A stretch of DNA of 64,000 bases from Bicyclus anynana (GCF_947172395.1 NC_069086.1:14893572-14957571); one strand, 5' to 3'; positions 33,818 through 44,226 are shown, counted from the stretch's first letter. Notes: a model not told the origin generated them from the letters alone. Numbers and translations: made by a program.

Positions 33818-34238
33818 TTGAATTGAGACCCGGAACATTCACCATGGTCTTCCTCTTCAAACATTCACATTCAATCTCTTATCTCTTAATTAGTCCCAAA
33901 AATATTCACTAACTAGTTAAAAAAAGGAGACATTAAAGATTTATGACTGTAGTACTCGGATGCACCGCTTTCGGTCGGAAGCGAAGCTCTATTGCACCTT
34001 AATGGAAATCAGTTTGTACAGGAGGCTGCTAATTAAATGGATTACCGTTGACAGCGCGCGCTCTCTGGAAATTGTGGTCTATCAATGCATTAAAGCCATC
34101 AACGCTAAATTTCAAGCCGGTACATCACTGTAACTTTGTATTAATTCTATGAAACCCGTATTTCAAAGCCTGATGGGACCTGTGCGGTTATAGTGGCAAT
34201 ATTACAGTCATGGTTTTGAACATTGTTATTAATTTACT

Positions 34239-34395
34239 GTGAGTCTCATAGGAGACGCCCTTAGAGAGCCGTTCCGTCTTCTATCTTTATATCAGCCTTC
34301 GGGTCTCATCAGGCGATGCTTCTGGGCTCGCTCAAACTCCCGTAGTGGTCCCACATGGAGCCATCGGCACTTACTCAACACGAAAAAAAAAAAAA
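34239..34395 (+). repeat. Dispersed repeat resembling 4370-4540
   Basis: CAAACTCCCGTAGTGGTCCC, ACATGGAGCCATCGGCAC and TTACTCAACACGAAAAAAA repeat the pattern at about 4470-4518. It is non-coding; the 73-codon frame here is a repeat translation. Confidence 0.45.
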
Positions 34396-34582
34396 ATACA
34401 ACACGACGCCACGTAGGTACGTACGTTGTTTGCTTTGATAGTTTTATGGAAACGTGCTAAAATACAACGGTTATTACGTTCTTATGGTGTTTTGTTATGT
34501 GTTATTTATACTTTTAGTAGAGTTTTAAGAATAAACTGCTCGTGATCGATAGGCCGTTTGTATTTTTATAGGATTTATTATT

Positions 34583-35055
34583 TAGTAGCAGACGCCCGCG
34601 ACTTCGTTTGCGTGAAATTCTGTTTTTCACAAATCTCAGGGGAACTTTTTTGGGATAAAAAACCCTATATGTCGCTCAAGGACCTCCTCTATTTTCCAGT
34701 GAATATCCCATTAAATTGGAATAGGAATCATTAAATTAATTAAAGAGTCTTGATAGCCCAGGGGATATGACCTCTGCCCTCCATTCCGGAGGTTGTGGGT
34801 TCGAATCCGGTTCGGGGCATGCACCTCCAACTTTTCAGTAGTGTGCATTTTAAGAAGTTAAATATCACGTGTATCAAACGGTGAAGGATAAACATCGTGA
34901 GGATGACAACAGAAACAATCTCTGGGTGTGGTGGTGGTGGACTATTGGCCTAACCCCTCTCATTTTGAGAGGAGACTCGAACTCAGCAGTTAGCCGAATT
35001 ATATTATTATATAATTACGATCCCATTAAAATCCAATAGACAGACAAATAACTAG
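34583..35055 (-). mobile_element. HEL-2 type element split by SINE-B
   Basis: The left part runs from GCAGACGCCCGCGACTTCG to CCAGTGAATATCCCATTAAA. After the SINE the right part resumes with ATCCCATTAAAATCCAATAG and ACAGACAAATAACTAG. ATCCCATTAAA is present on both sides, so target duplication and element sequence overlap. Confidence 0.65.
34746..34998 (+). mobile_element. SINE-B with complete head
   Basis: TTGATAGCCCAGGGGATATG (A-box region) and GGGTTCGAATCCGG (B box) head the element, followed by GGGGCATGCACCTCCAAC, AATATCACGTGTATCAAACG, ATTGGCCTAACCCCTCTC and CAGCAGTTAGCCGAATTA. It is the clearest tRNA-like head of this family here. Confidence 0.88.
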
Positions 35056-35817
35056 TTTTTTTAACAGCTTGTTTGTGTTTTAGTATCATGTTTTTACATG
35101 ACTATGCATTTAATATATCACAGTTATTTTGAAATCACGGACAGACAATTTAAATTTATTTATATGTATTGATTAATTTATTACTAAAATGTACAGTTGG
35201 TACTAGTCTATATACCCGTATAAGCGCACTTTTAGATAACGTGACTATAATTTCACAACACTATATAAAATTAACAAGGTTATTATATACAATTCTTCAG
35301 TGTGCTATGTCATCTCTGTATCATTAACTATCTGCGTTTAAACTTAAATACTACGTTTGTATGAGTATTCCCAACGGGCGAACGCTGCAATTTCTCAAAG
35401 ACTAATACTACATACGTATAGTTATATAAACAGTTCTCTTTGAAAGCGCGTTCATTATAAATATTACGGGACTACTCTCCTCAACTTTCTATGTTTGAAA
35501 TACATTAACATCTAAGGGAATTCTATGTTCCAGGAAATGCCTGAGCGCCCTCTCTGAATTGACACACTTCATGTTCGTAACTTTATTTTATCTACCTTTC
35601 AAACGCCATGTAAAGAGACATTCTATATGCAATTAAAGTATTAGGTTTATATTTAAGTGTATTGTTAAAATTTTAGAGATTTTTGATTGTGAGACAAATA
35701 AATAAATGTATCTGCAAATGACTAAATTGATTGATTGAATAAGGTACCTATGTACTTACTTTTATTTAAAAGTATCATTACCCATGATTCCTTGATTTTT
35801 TGCTTTACTTCTAGAAG
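35056..35817. other. No gene seen
   Basis: AT-rich, no supported gene or recognised repeat. Confidence 0.5.
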
Positions 35818-36085
35818 GCTGGCTGGCTGAGCTAATTGAAGTTTTCTTAATTGGTCCAGGTCTGACTGGTGGAAGGCTTTCGGTTGTGGCTAGTTATCAC
35901 CCTACCGACAAAGACGTACCGCCAAGCGACTTAGCATTCCGGCACGATCTCATGTAGAAACCGAAAGGAGTGTGGTGTTTCATTCTCCAATGAAGTTAAC
36001 CCGCTTCCATCTTAGATTACATCATCACTTATCATCAGGTGAGATTGTAGTCAAGGGCTAACTTGTGTAGAATAAAATAAAAAAA
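35818..36085 (+). mobile_element. SINE-A, head missing
   Basis: GGCTGAGCTAATTGAAGTTT starts inside the body; GGTCCAGGTCTGACTGGTGG, AAGACGTACCGCCAAGCG, GATTACATCATCACTTATC and AACTTGTGTAGAATAAAATA follow. Confidence 0.88.
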
Positions 36086-36418
36086 TGTATTAATGTACGT
36101 ATTTTCGTTTTTTATATATATAGACATATAGTCTCCAGCTCCTATGACGTCACCGCACTAGTTTTCATGGTTATAATTTGGCAAGAAATAATCGTTATAA
36201 ATTATGTTCTCAGATATGGCAACGGCTAAATTATCAAATAAATAATGAAGCAATTTGGACTGCAATTGCTCATTAAACCTATTAGATCAATCTTTCATTA
36301 AAAATATTTCTACCAGTACTTCATTCCTTCTGTTTTTATTTTCCCAACAAAAAGCTAACAGATAATTGTATGGCACCCAATTTTGAAGGCTGTATATTGT
36401 ATATTCTGTTTAACTGTA

Positions 36419-36826
36419 CTGCCTCATTGGTCCCGTGGTTAGCTGGTTCACAACTACGGACAATAAGGTACAGGGTTCGAATCCCGGGTCAGGCCAACAA
36501 AAACAAAAATAGGTTATTGGGATTTTTCTTACAAGGAAAATCTTAATAGCAGCCTGGAGTTGGGAAGTTGGCGGTGTTAGTACACCCCCGTGCCTCGGAG
36601 AGCACGTTAAGCCGTCGGCCCTGCGCCTGATCTCTCACCGGTCGTGTCGGTCTGCCGTCCCATCGGATTTCGAGAGTGAGGGGAGAGAGAGTGCACCTGT
36701 GCTTGCGCATAGACACACACTTGTGCACTATAATATCTCCTGCGTACATGGTTAATCTCACTATGAGATTAGCCGCCGTGACCGAAAAGTCGTTCGGGAG
36801 CATATTATTATTATTATTCTGTTTAA
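36419..36826 (+). mobile_element. SINE-C, near full length
   Basis: A tRNA-like head of about 72 nt (GGTCCCGTGGTTAGCTGGTT, then GGGTTCGAATCCC) is followed by AGTTGGGAAGTTGGCGGTG, CCCCGTGCCTCGGAGAGCAC, CTCACCGGTCGTGTCGG, TATAATATCTCCTGCGTA and a (TTA)n tail at 36807-36819. The two frames over it on opposite strands (36543-36845 and 36676-36945) are SINE translations. It is not a tRNA gene: the head runs on into the SINE body without a terminator. Confidence 0.85.
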
Positions 36827-37179
36827 ATATCAATTTTCTTGTCAATATTGCCAGTAAGAGGCGCCGACTAAAAAGCTTTATTAAAATATTAAAGTACTAC
36901 CACAGAATACATAATAGTACAAGCTTCTACCGAGTAGTGGATTAGTGTAGCTTCGGTGAAGCATAAATTATCTTTAATGGTAAAAACATGTTTCACGAAA
37001 TCGTTTTAATTGAAATTAAAATTATCATTATTATATCCTCTCTCCTTTTAAGAGAGCAATACGGAGATTCGACTCACCATGCTGTTTTAATGCGGATTGG
37101 TGGGCTTAGTATATAGTAATTTTAATCGGTAACAATCTCGTCAATAAAGTTAGTCTAATGACCGAAGTAAAGCACTTCC

Positions 37180-37350
37180 AACTCCCTAACCCCAGGCTGA
37201 GAATTTTTACTGAGAAATCCTTAGAAAAAAAACCTCAATATTTTTTTACAGCCCAATTCAGACTCGTACCTAGAACTTCGTGAATGTAACTCTGGATCAC
37301 GAATCGTGATCCAGAGTTACATTAGCCAACCACTGTACCAACGAGATAGT
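37180..37350 (-). mobile_element. SINE-C fragment carrying a palindrome
   Basis: CACTTCCAACTCCCTAACCC, CTGAGAATTTTTACTGAG, TACAGCCCAATTCAGACTCG and ACCAACGAGATAG are the reverse complement of SINE-C pieces. A perfect palindrome (37283-37323) sits where the tRNA-like head should be. Confidence 0.55.
37283..37323. repeat. Perfect palindrome, 20-bp arms, 1-nt centre
   Basis: The arms 37283-37302 and 37304-37323 are exact complements about a single A. Such a tight centre leaves almost no loop. Confidence 0.9.
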
Positions 37351-38158
37351 TGTACAGTTTTGACAGTTACCGTGTAAATAGTGTTAGGTTACTCATATTA
37401 TAAAAATAAAATTCGGCAGCTAATCTTACTAATTTGTATAATTCAACTACGTTGTTGTTCTTGTGGTCAGCCTGTGAGACTTCGAATCTTTAGGCTTCTT
37501 TGATTCGGCTATTATTTTCTTTGTCCTTTTTTTAATTTTTAACAATGTTTGTAAAATATAAAACATATACATTTATAAAAAAAATAAGATTATTATTACC
37601 TGTAAAGTCTACACCGATTTTCTCGCGGTGGAAGCAACGGTCTTAGGCTAGTATTATTGTATAGATTTAAATCTCAGACGGAGACGGTGTAGAAGGATAG
37701 GTTCTAAACAGCGAGCGGACATAATACACTATTGTATTTTGCTACAATGGCTATCACTTGCGACCAGCTACCACATTCTAAGCCTTTCCCAACTTAAGGA
37801 GCGCTTCGAAGGGTTTGAATTTACGGGAATCTTGGACAATAATATCTTAAAGTCTTTGCCTACAGTAATGTAATACGATATGTATTCTGTGTATGTATGA
37901 ATTCATACCTACCTTCATATACACAAAGGAAATATTTAGTTCCAAGATAGTAACAGTCAGGTAAGGTTTAAAGTATTAATTGTCTTCCTGAAATACTCAA
38001 CCGTAATCACTCTTGTCTAACCGCGAGTGATTTTTAAATTTTTTTTGTACACAAAGCCAATTGTTAATTACGTTTTTGGTCACTGGAAACATAAATAGTG
38101 ACATAATATAATTTTTAAAGGTATAATTTTTCAGCTTTTAAAGGGAAATAGCACTTTT
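37351..38158. other. No gene seen
   Basis: AT-rich, intron-like; no supported gene or repeat. Confidence 0.5.
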
Positions 38159-38430
38159 GTTTTTTAATTCTTTACAAGTTGGCCCTTGACTACAATCTCA
38201 CCTGATGGTAATCGATCATGCAATCTAAGATGAAAGCGGGCTATTCATTTGTTAGGAGGAGGATGAAATTCCACACCCCTTTCATTTTCTACACGACATC
38301 ATAAACGGAACGCTAAATCTTAATAGCTTGTACTTTGTAAGAAAACCTCAATCGGCCCGGCCGGGGATCGAAACAAGGACCACCGTTTTGTAAATCCACC
38401 GCGCATACCACTGCGCCACGGAGGCCGTCA
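38159..38430 (-). mobile_element. SINE-A just upstream of the exon
   Basis: TTTACAAGTTGGCCCTTGAC, ACAATCTCACCTGATGG, CCACACCCCTTTCATTTTC, then a deletion, CCGGGGATCGAAACAAGG and CGCCACGGAGGCCG. The element ends about 95 bp before the candidate exon, so it lies close to where a branch point would be expected. Confidence 0.88.
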
Positions 38431-38524
38431 AAACTCGCCTGAAGTAACGCTTAAGCTTCATGTATATGAGTTTTCACTTCAAATATTCAGTACTGTAAGT
38501 AACAGTTCTTGTATTTGTTTCCAG

Positions 38525-38713
38525 GATGCTGGGCGGCGTGGGAGGGCGGCATGCGTCGGTGCGGCGGCGCGGCAGCACGCCGGGCGTGCACGCGCGCCGC
38601 GAGTCGCCGCCCGCGTCGCCGCGACCCGCGCGCCGCCGCCGCGCCGCGCTCGCCGCCTCCGACCACAAGACGTGCGCGCTCATACATACGCGCCTCAAGC
38701 TCGGAGACATCAT
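38525..38713 (+). CDS. Candidate internal coding exon, product not recognised
   Basis: The exon is preceded by a pyrimidine-rich acceptor (TTCTTGTATTTGTTTCCAG, AG at 38523-38524) and followed by a consensus donor (GTAAGT at 38714). It is 189 bp, a multiple of three, so it can be skipped without shifting frame. In the only frame that stays plausible, one base completes a codon from an upstream exon and two bases are passed on. The product starts MLGGVGGRHASVRRRGS, is rich in Arg, Ser, Pro and Ala through the middle (STPGVHARRESPPASPRPAR) and ends SDHKTCALIHTRLKLGDI. GC is very high against an AT-rich background, typical of coding exons here. The Arg/Ser-rich part looks disordered and may be phosphorylated (RRRGS, RRES); the conserved tail is more ordered. 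I do not recognise the gene and no neighbouring exon is identified. Other frames across the GC-rich block are weaker. Confidence 0.6.
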
Positions 38714-38750
38714 GTAAGTCACACTTACGCACTAAAACGCGCGTCGCGTG

Positions 38751-38859
38751 TCGAGCCCGCGTCGCCGCGACTTGCGCGCCGCCACAGCGCCACGCTCGCC
38801 GCCTCCGACCACAAGACGTGCGTACTCATACACACGCGCCTCAAGCTCGGAGACATCAT
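38751..38859 (+). pseudogene. Partial tandem copy 2 of the exon 3' part
   Basis: This matches the exon from CCCGCGTCGCCGCGAC to the end, 146 bp downstream. The same frame reads LAASDHKTCVLIHTRLKLGD. A GTAAAT donor follows at 38860 and the first bases of the intron are copied too. An AG (GCCGCCACAG at about 38781-38790) could act as an acceptor but lacks a pyrimidine tract. The copy is probably not used, though an alternative 3' exon cannot be excluded. Confidence 0.6.
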
Positions 38860-38887
38860 GTAAATCACATACACACTATGACGCGCG

Positions 38888-38968
38888 TCACTACCGCGCC
38901 ACGCTCACCGGCTCCGACCACAAGACGTGCGTGGTCATACACACGCGCCTCAAGCTCGGAGACATTAT
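38888..38968 (+). pseudogene. Partial tandem copy 3 of the exon 3' part
   Basis: This matches the end of the exon 109 bp after copy 2 and reads LTGSDHKTCVVIHTRLKLGD in frame. The donor is lost (ATTATTGAGT in place of ATCATGTAAGT) and no acceptor is visible. Differences from copy 2 are mostly conservative or silent in this frame. Confidence 0.6.
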
Positions 38969-41283
38969 TGAGTACCATATTTGGTACTTATTAATAGGAA
39001 ATAAATACAACCAGAAATGACAAACCATTAAAATATTTCTTCAATGTTTAGATTTCAGCATTGTGTCTCTATAATATTGCTATTTACTTGGGTCAAAATG
39101 ACCACTTGATAACTTTTCTTTAGATGGTCTGCAAAAATTCTTTTTAATATTTTTTAAAGAAATTATGAAAGAAGATCCTGGAGATTCAAAATTAAAAGAT
39201 AAACGCGCCCTCTGTGAGGCAACACTAATATTACCTCCTGTAGATGAAAATAGGTTCCTTCGCTTAACTGGGCCAGAACTAAAGCGCCATTCGTCCTTTG
39301 CGTTGAAATTTGAAACTTATGTAATACAGAGCCATCTATTGGCGCTTTCCTTTACAGAATTTACTGAAGCGGTGGCGCTATAATGAAAATCTAACTCCGA
39401 TTGGAACCTTTTCATTGGAAACATTTCCATCCCTTGCCAACTCTGACAGTTAAAATTTTACTCCTTACGTATAATAGAGGGCGTTACTTGTACTAAATTT
39501 ACACAACGTTGTAAATTAAAAATATTTTTGAATTATCACAATTATTATGTTTTTCTCTATTCTAAGTTGCTATACAGAATCACATAGAATAATTTAAAGA
39601 ACTTTTATATCTACATTTTATATTTTTAATTAGGTTTAAGAATAATAACAATATTTAATTAGTTTTATTTAGTAGTCATGAGTACAGTTTATGTGAGTTC
39701 GAAATTTGTGAAACTTAAGATTCGCAGTCCTAATGGCGGCAAACTGTCCATTTAATTTCTGAACCGAATAATGATTCAGCTGGAATTTAAAACAATTGAA
39801 GCAGAAAGCAAGACGTTCAAATTCAATTTCCGAATAATAGAACGTTGTCAAAGTGGTCCATTGGCGACGTTCGACCAGTGTAAATGGAACGGGCTTCGCT
39901 TCCTGGCTCCACGTGGCCAGTTGCCATTATTGATTTCCGGCGCTAGAGAGGGACGAAGCAATACCACAATTTGTTGCACTATTTTCCGTCTCGTTCATTC
40001 GCCAATATATGACCTATTTTTATGCTGCTTTCCCTATATTAATACAGCCTAAGTAATTAGGTGGAAAGTTCTGTCGACAATATTATATAGCAGTTTAATT
40101 GTTGTGAAAAACAGAACGTTTGTGCGGAATAATTTTACTTTTAAACGTTTTTAAATTGCTACATACGGATATGGACTGTTATGAGTGTTTTATTTTTAGT
40201 TTGTTACTATTTAAATTATGTTTATTGTTTGTTTCATATGAAGTTCGAATGTATTTGAATAGACACGCATATTTCTAAAGAGCTTAAATATTTTATGCAG
40301 TTATTGAAAACTTAAATTAAGACATTGAAAAAACAATTAATGTTAAACTTGTTGAAAATAAAAAAAAACATACAAGGGCTTATGAATCGTAGAACAAGTT
40401 GCAAAAAATACTTCAGTGTAGTATTGTCAGTGAGATATTATAGCTTATAGAGTACTTTTATGAATTATGCACATTTGTTTCCACTTTCTGCTGATAGTAA
40501 TATAACTAAGTGCGTAACACTAATTCCCAATAGGCTAATACGTTGAGATCCGATTTGTCAAAGTTTTTAACGCAAAGACTACATCACAAACGCATTGTGT
40601 TGTGTCGCGTATATGAGTTTTTAGAACATGGATTTTAAGCAATAACAAGATGGTGCATGACATGACATGACCATCTCATCTAATGTGACTGTGAATCGTA
40701 CCGAATAACTTAGACAAAGTACAATTTATGATCTACCACTGAAGGTCTCGCTACGTTATGCTACGTACGCTAAATTGTCTTTGCCGGTAGAATATACAGG
40801 TGAAGACCAGAACAGACCTCAGTAAATTAAGAAAATAAAATATCCTAAATTGATCTGAGGTGGGAAACAAATCTAAGATCACTCTTTTGTACCTCGAGAA
40901 AGTCATTTCAAACTCTATTTGAATTGTCGTCGAATATTTTAATGTTTGATTGAGCCATTCTATCTCTCCAGAAGTGTAACATCTCACTGGTACAATACGG
41001 AAATCGCATCGAAGCTCTAACCGCAGGGGAAGCTTAAGCAAACACGTAAAGCCTTGCCTGTGCTAATTGGTGCAAATAAATTACAATTATGGTTTATAGT
41101 TTTACTTACCGTAGTTGGATATTAATACTTGCGTTTTAGAGTGAAAAATGAATACATTGCATTCAATGTAGGAATTGGAATGTTAGTAAATAAACCTTTT
41201 GATTTTCAATAAAAAAATATTGTTTTGTCGTTTTATGACCGACTCCAGTTGATTTAATTTTAAGACATTGTTACTATTGTGGT
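38969..41283. other. No gene supported
   Basis: AT-rich, intron-like. The frames at 39165-39383, 39771-40052 and 40751-41041 have no domain, start context or splice evidence. The block 39720-40030 is somewhat GC-richer and might be a repeat, but I found no second copy in the window. Confidence 0.4.
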
Positions 41284-41540
41284 TATACAATGTTGCTTTG
41301 GATCACGAAGTCTCGAGTTCGAGTCCTACGTCGGCGTGGGATATATTCAGCTTTTTTTCTTCCGAGAAATTTTCAGAGATCTAGATAGTTGATGGTGCTA
41401 CAACCCCGTGGCTTGAAGAACACATTAAGCTATCGATCCCGATGATCATTACCATTAACATGTGATAGAGGTCCTCGAAAAATTTAACATTGTCAACTTA
41501 AGCCTGCCAACCCGCATTGGGGACGCGTGGTGGGTATATG
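41284..41540 (+). mobile_element. SINE-C, decayed
   Basis: GGTTATACAATGTTGCTTTG and CGAGTTCGAGTCCTACG (weak B box) form the head. TTCCGAGAAATTTTCAGAG, CAACCCCGTGGCTTGAAG and CCTGCCAACCCGCATTGGG follow in family order. Confidence 0.6.
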
Positions 41541-41605
41541 CTCTATATTTCTTCTTCTATAACAAGGGTGTCCTGACAATGTAGAGGGTCAATAAAATAG
41601 GCTTA

Positions 41606-41930
41606 AAATCACTCAGCAGGCGATGGAGCGAGCTATGCTAGGGGTTTCTCTGCGAGATCGAATCAGAAATGAGGAGATCCACAGACGAACCAAAGTCACT
41701 GACATAGCTCAGCGAGTCGCGAAACTAAAGTGGCAATGGGCAGGCCACATAGTTCGAAAAGCCGATGCACGTTGGGGTCCCAAGGTGCTGGAATGGCCGA
41801 GGACATCAAGTGAGTTGCAGGGAGCCGCTGGATGCTCCCGGCTTAAGACCGTTTTGTTTGGAAGTCCATGTAAGAGGTCTATGTCCAGCACTGGACGTCC
41901 ATCGGCTGTTAATGATGATGATAATGAATA
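41606..41930 (+). pseudogene. RTE-type LINE 3' end, best copy
   Basis: The frame reads MERAMLGVSLRDRIRNEE, then KVTDIAQRVAKLKWQWAGHI and RWGPKVLEW, the C-terminal end of an RTE-type LINE polyprotein (reverse transcriptase side). The frame is lost after GTGCTGGAATGG because about 50 bp present in other copies (the AGCGCAGTGTTGGTCG region) are deleted. The 3' end AGCACTGGACGTCCATCGGC is followed by AATGATGATGATAATG. The element is cut off at its 5' side and cannot move by itself. Confidence 0.8.
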
Positions 41931-42007
41931 CTGATGTATGTACGAGTGTATGATTGCGTAGTTTTCTCTCAAAAACACCTCGCTTTTGATATTCAAAGGG
42001 GAGGCAG

Positions 42008-42125
42008 CCGTTACTTAAGTTCAAAGCATTTGCACTCCACGCGCCAACAGTGACTCACACAGTGCACATAGTAAACAGCTGATGCCCTACTAACGCCGTG
42101 CATTGTTTCCATTTAATCACGCTTT
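42008..42125 (+). repeat. Dispersed repeat pair, copy 1
   Basis: CGTTACTTAAGT, CATTTGCACTCCACGC, GTGCACATAGTAAACAGC and CCTACTAACGCCGTGCATTG are collinear with 44107-44226. It is diverged and non-coding. Confidence 0.6.
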
Positions 42126-42269
42126 CAAGTTTACTGAGCAAGCAAATAGATCAAACATTATAGTTCCAAAGGTTCCTAATGAGTTAAAATATTGTGTAGA
42201 GCTGTTCCTTGTACGCTATTTGTAGATTTTACTCACCGACTTTAAAATGGAGGATTTGTATTAAATTAA

Positions 42270-42472
42270 CTAGCTGACGGCGCGCGGTTTTACCCGCGTG
42301 GTTCCCGTTTCCGTAGGAATATGGGGATAATTTATAGCCTATAGCCTTCAGCAATAAATGGGCTATCTAACACTGAAAGAATTTTTCAAATCGGATCAGT
42401 AGTTCCTGAGATTAGCGCGTTCAATCAATCAAACAAACAAACAAACTCTTCAGCTTTATAATATTAGTATAC
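42270..42472 (-). mobile_element. HEL-1, full length
   Basis: CTAGCTGACGGCGCGCGG at the left, then GTTCCCGTTTCCGTAGG, ATGGGCTATCTAACACTG and TAGCGCGTTCAATCAATC, and TTTATAATATTAGTATA at the right. Confidence 0.87.
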
Positions 42473-42528
42473 ATAATTATTAATTATGTATTTACTATTG
42501 ATATTTCATTCATTTATTTTCATTTATC

Positions 42529-42680
42529 AACCCATATTCGGCTCACTACTGAGTTCGAGCCTCCTCTAAGAATAAGAGAGGTTAGGCAATTAGTCCACCA
42601 CGCTGGCCCAATGCGGATTGGCAGACTTCACACACGCAGAGAATAAAAAAAATTCTCTGGTATGCAGGTATTAATCTGGT
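42529..42680 (-). mobile_element. SINE-B, partial
   Basis: CAACCCATATTCGGCTCACT, CTCCTCTAAGAATAAGAG, GGCCCAATGCGGATTGGCAG and ATTCTCTGGTATGCAGG. It stops there; the head side is missing. Confidence 0.75.
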
Positions 42681-43389
42681 ATGTATTTATATACCAGGTA
42701 CATATTTACAATATTTATGTCATCGTATGAATGTAGGTGAATATACGAGTAATTAATCGGTTTTGGATATTATGGTTTTTGCAATTTAGATGATTTAAGA
42801 TAATAAATAATAAACTATATTTTTTTATAACGTTAACTTCTCTCGTTGGTAATGACTCCACTATCGTTTCATAAGATAAGTTCTACTGAGAAGGAACTCG
42901 ACAAATTTTACTTTAAAGTATTTTTGTGATTCGCAAATTACATACTTATTGGTTCAGTCGTTTCCATGATCATCTTCTTTATCAATAAGGAGTTCTTATG
43001 TATTCCATACCATAGAAATACTACAAAAGTTAATTAATTATTATACTCGTATTATCAATAACATTTGTTAGCCAGTCCATTTGGCTATTGTTGAAACTGG
43101 ATATAGGTTAATCGCGGAGCCGAACACACAGATATATTTTCAGAACGGTCAAAGCCTACTTTTCACTGCGGAAAAATATTTTAATGCGAAGCCACACTTA
43201 CGCGTCCGTAGTCGTGAGCTACGACCTATTAAAAACAGAAGTCGCCGGCTTAAGTGCGTCTTTCGAAGTTCTGTCAGTCAGGGGTTCAACCCCTGTACAA
43301 GTCTCAAGTACAAGATTTTTTGTCAAGGCCCAAGTACAAGATTTTTTTTGTTCAGTCGGACGTATCTACGCCGTTTCTTTAGGGGTTCA
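42681..43389. other. No gene; weak repeat start
   Basis: AT-rich up to 43070. The part 43081-43389 is less AT-rich, holds a 112-codon frame with no domain, and contains CAAGTACAAGATTTTTT twice (43305 and 43331). It may be the degenerate upstream part of the array that follows. Confidence 0.4.
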
Positions 43390-43885
43390 ATCATGATCGA
43401 CGTGAACGTAGCCAACTAGCGATGCGTCTACACCACATCTTTAATGGTTCCTCCATGATCGCCGAGGAAGTAGTGCATCTACGGCGTTTCATTATGTCCA
43501 CCGTAGAGGTATCGATGCGTTTACGCCGTTTTTAGAGGTCCAACGGTGATCGCCGTGGACGTAGCGAACTAACGATGCTTCGACGCGGTTTTTTAGGGAT
43601 TTAACCATGATCGCTGTTGATATAGCGATGCGTCTACACCGTTTCTTTAGGGGTTCAACCGTGATTGCCGTGGCCGTAGCAAACTAGCGATGCGTCTACG
43701 CGGTTTCTTTAGGGATTTAACCACGATGTTGATGTAGCGATGCCTCTACACCGTTTGTTTAGGGGTGCAACCGTGATCGCCGTGGACATAGCGAACTAAC
43801 GATGCTTCTACGCGGTTTTTTTAGGGATTTAACCATGATCGCCGTGGACGTAGCGATGCGTCTACGCCGTTTCTTCAAAGGCTCA
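43390..43885 (+). repeat. Alternating two-type minisatellite array
   Basis: The word GATGCGTCTA or a close variant starts units at 43421, 43472, 43514, 43574, 43627, 43689, 43739, 43801 and 43855. From 43514 the spacing alternates: 60, 53, 62, 50, 62, 54. Long units carry GCGAACTA before the next start and follow TAGGGGTTCAACCGTGATC; short units follow TAGGGATTTAACCATGATC. The real repeat is thus a 112-116 bp dimer, a higher-order repeat. Every unit shares CGCCGTGGACGTAGC-type sequence. No frame is kept, because unit lengths are not multiples of three throughout. Confidence 0.88.
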
Positions 43886-44106
43886 ATTATTTTTTACCAA
43901 GCTTTAATGAATCTCCTTTTTAGCATTGATTGATGAGTTTTAAACAACAGTCATTTCCTATATCATTTAAGGTGATACAATCAAAGGAATAGATTCCAAC
44001 CCTTGAGCTATTGAGGTTGAAATTCTGCAACGCAATAAAACAACGTTGCTCCATTTAGCCGGTACAGTAAACCTATATTATGGAATCGTTTAAAATGACA
44101 CACCCT

Positions 44107-44226
44107 GTCGTTACTTAAGTCCAGAGCGCATTTGCACCCCGCCCCGTGCCAGCGGCTCGGAGTGCACAATGCAAACAGACGGTGGCCTACTAACGTGCCT
44201 ATTGTTCCTCTTTTCATTACTCTTTG
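44107..44226 (+). repeat. Dispersed repeat pair, copy 2
   Basis: CGTTACTTAAGTCCAGAGCG, CATTTGCACCCCGC, GTGCACAATGCAAACAGAC and CCTACTAACGTGCC match 42008-42125. The 69-codon minus frame here is repeat translation. Confidence 0.6.

Noticed and set aside
36419..36495. A possible tRNA gene (A and B boxes, 72 nt)
   Set aside because: It continues into the SINE-C body and (TTA)n tail with no T-run terminator. The same holds for the tRNA-like heads of SINE-A and SINE-B.
38474..38994. Other frames across the exon block, including a 161-codon plus frame and two minus frames
   Set aside because: They run through the introns and the tandem copies. Only the 38526 frame fits both splice sites and shows conservative changes between copies.
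43390..43885. Minisatellite as a CRISPR-like array or a repeat protein gene
   Set aside because: Units are contiguous variants without unique spacers, the genome is animal, and unit lengths break the frame.
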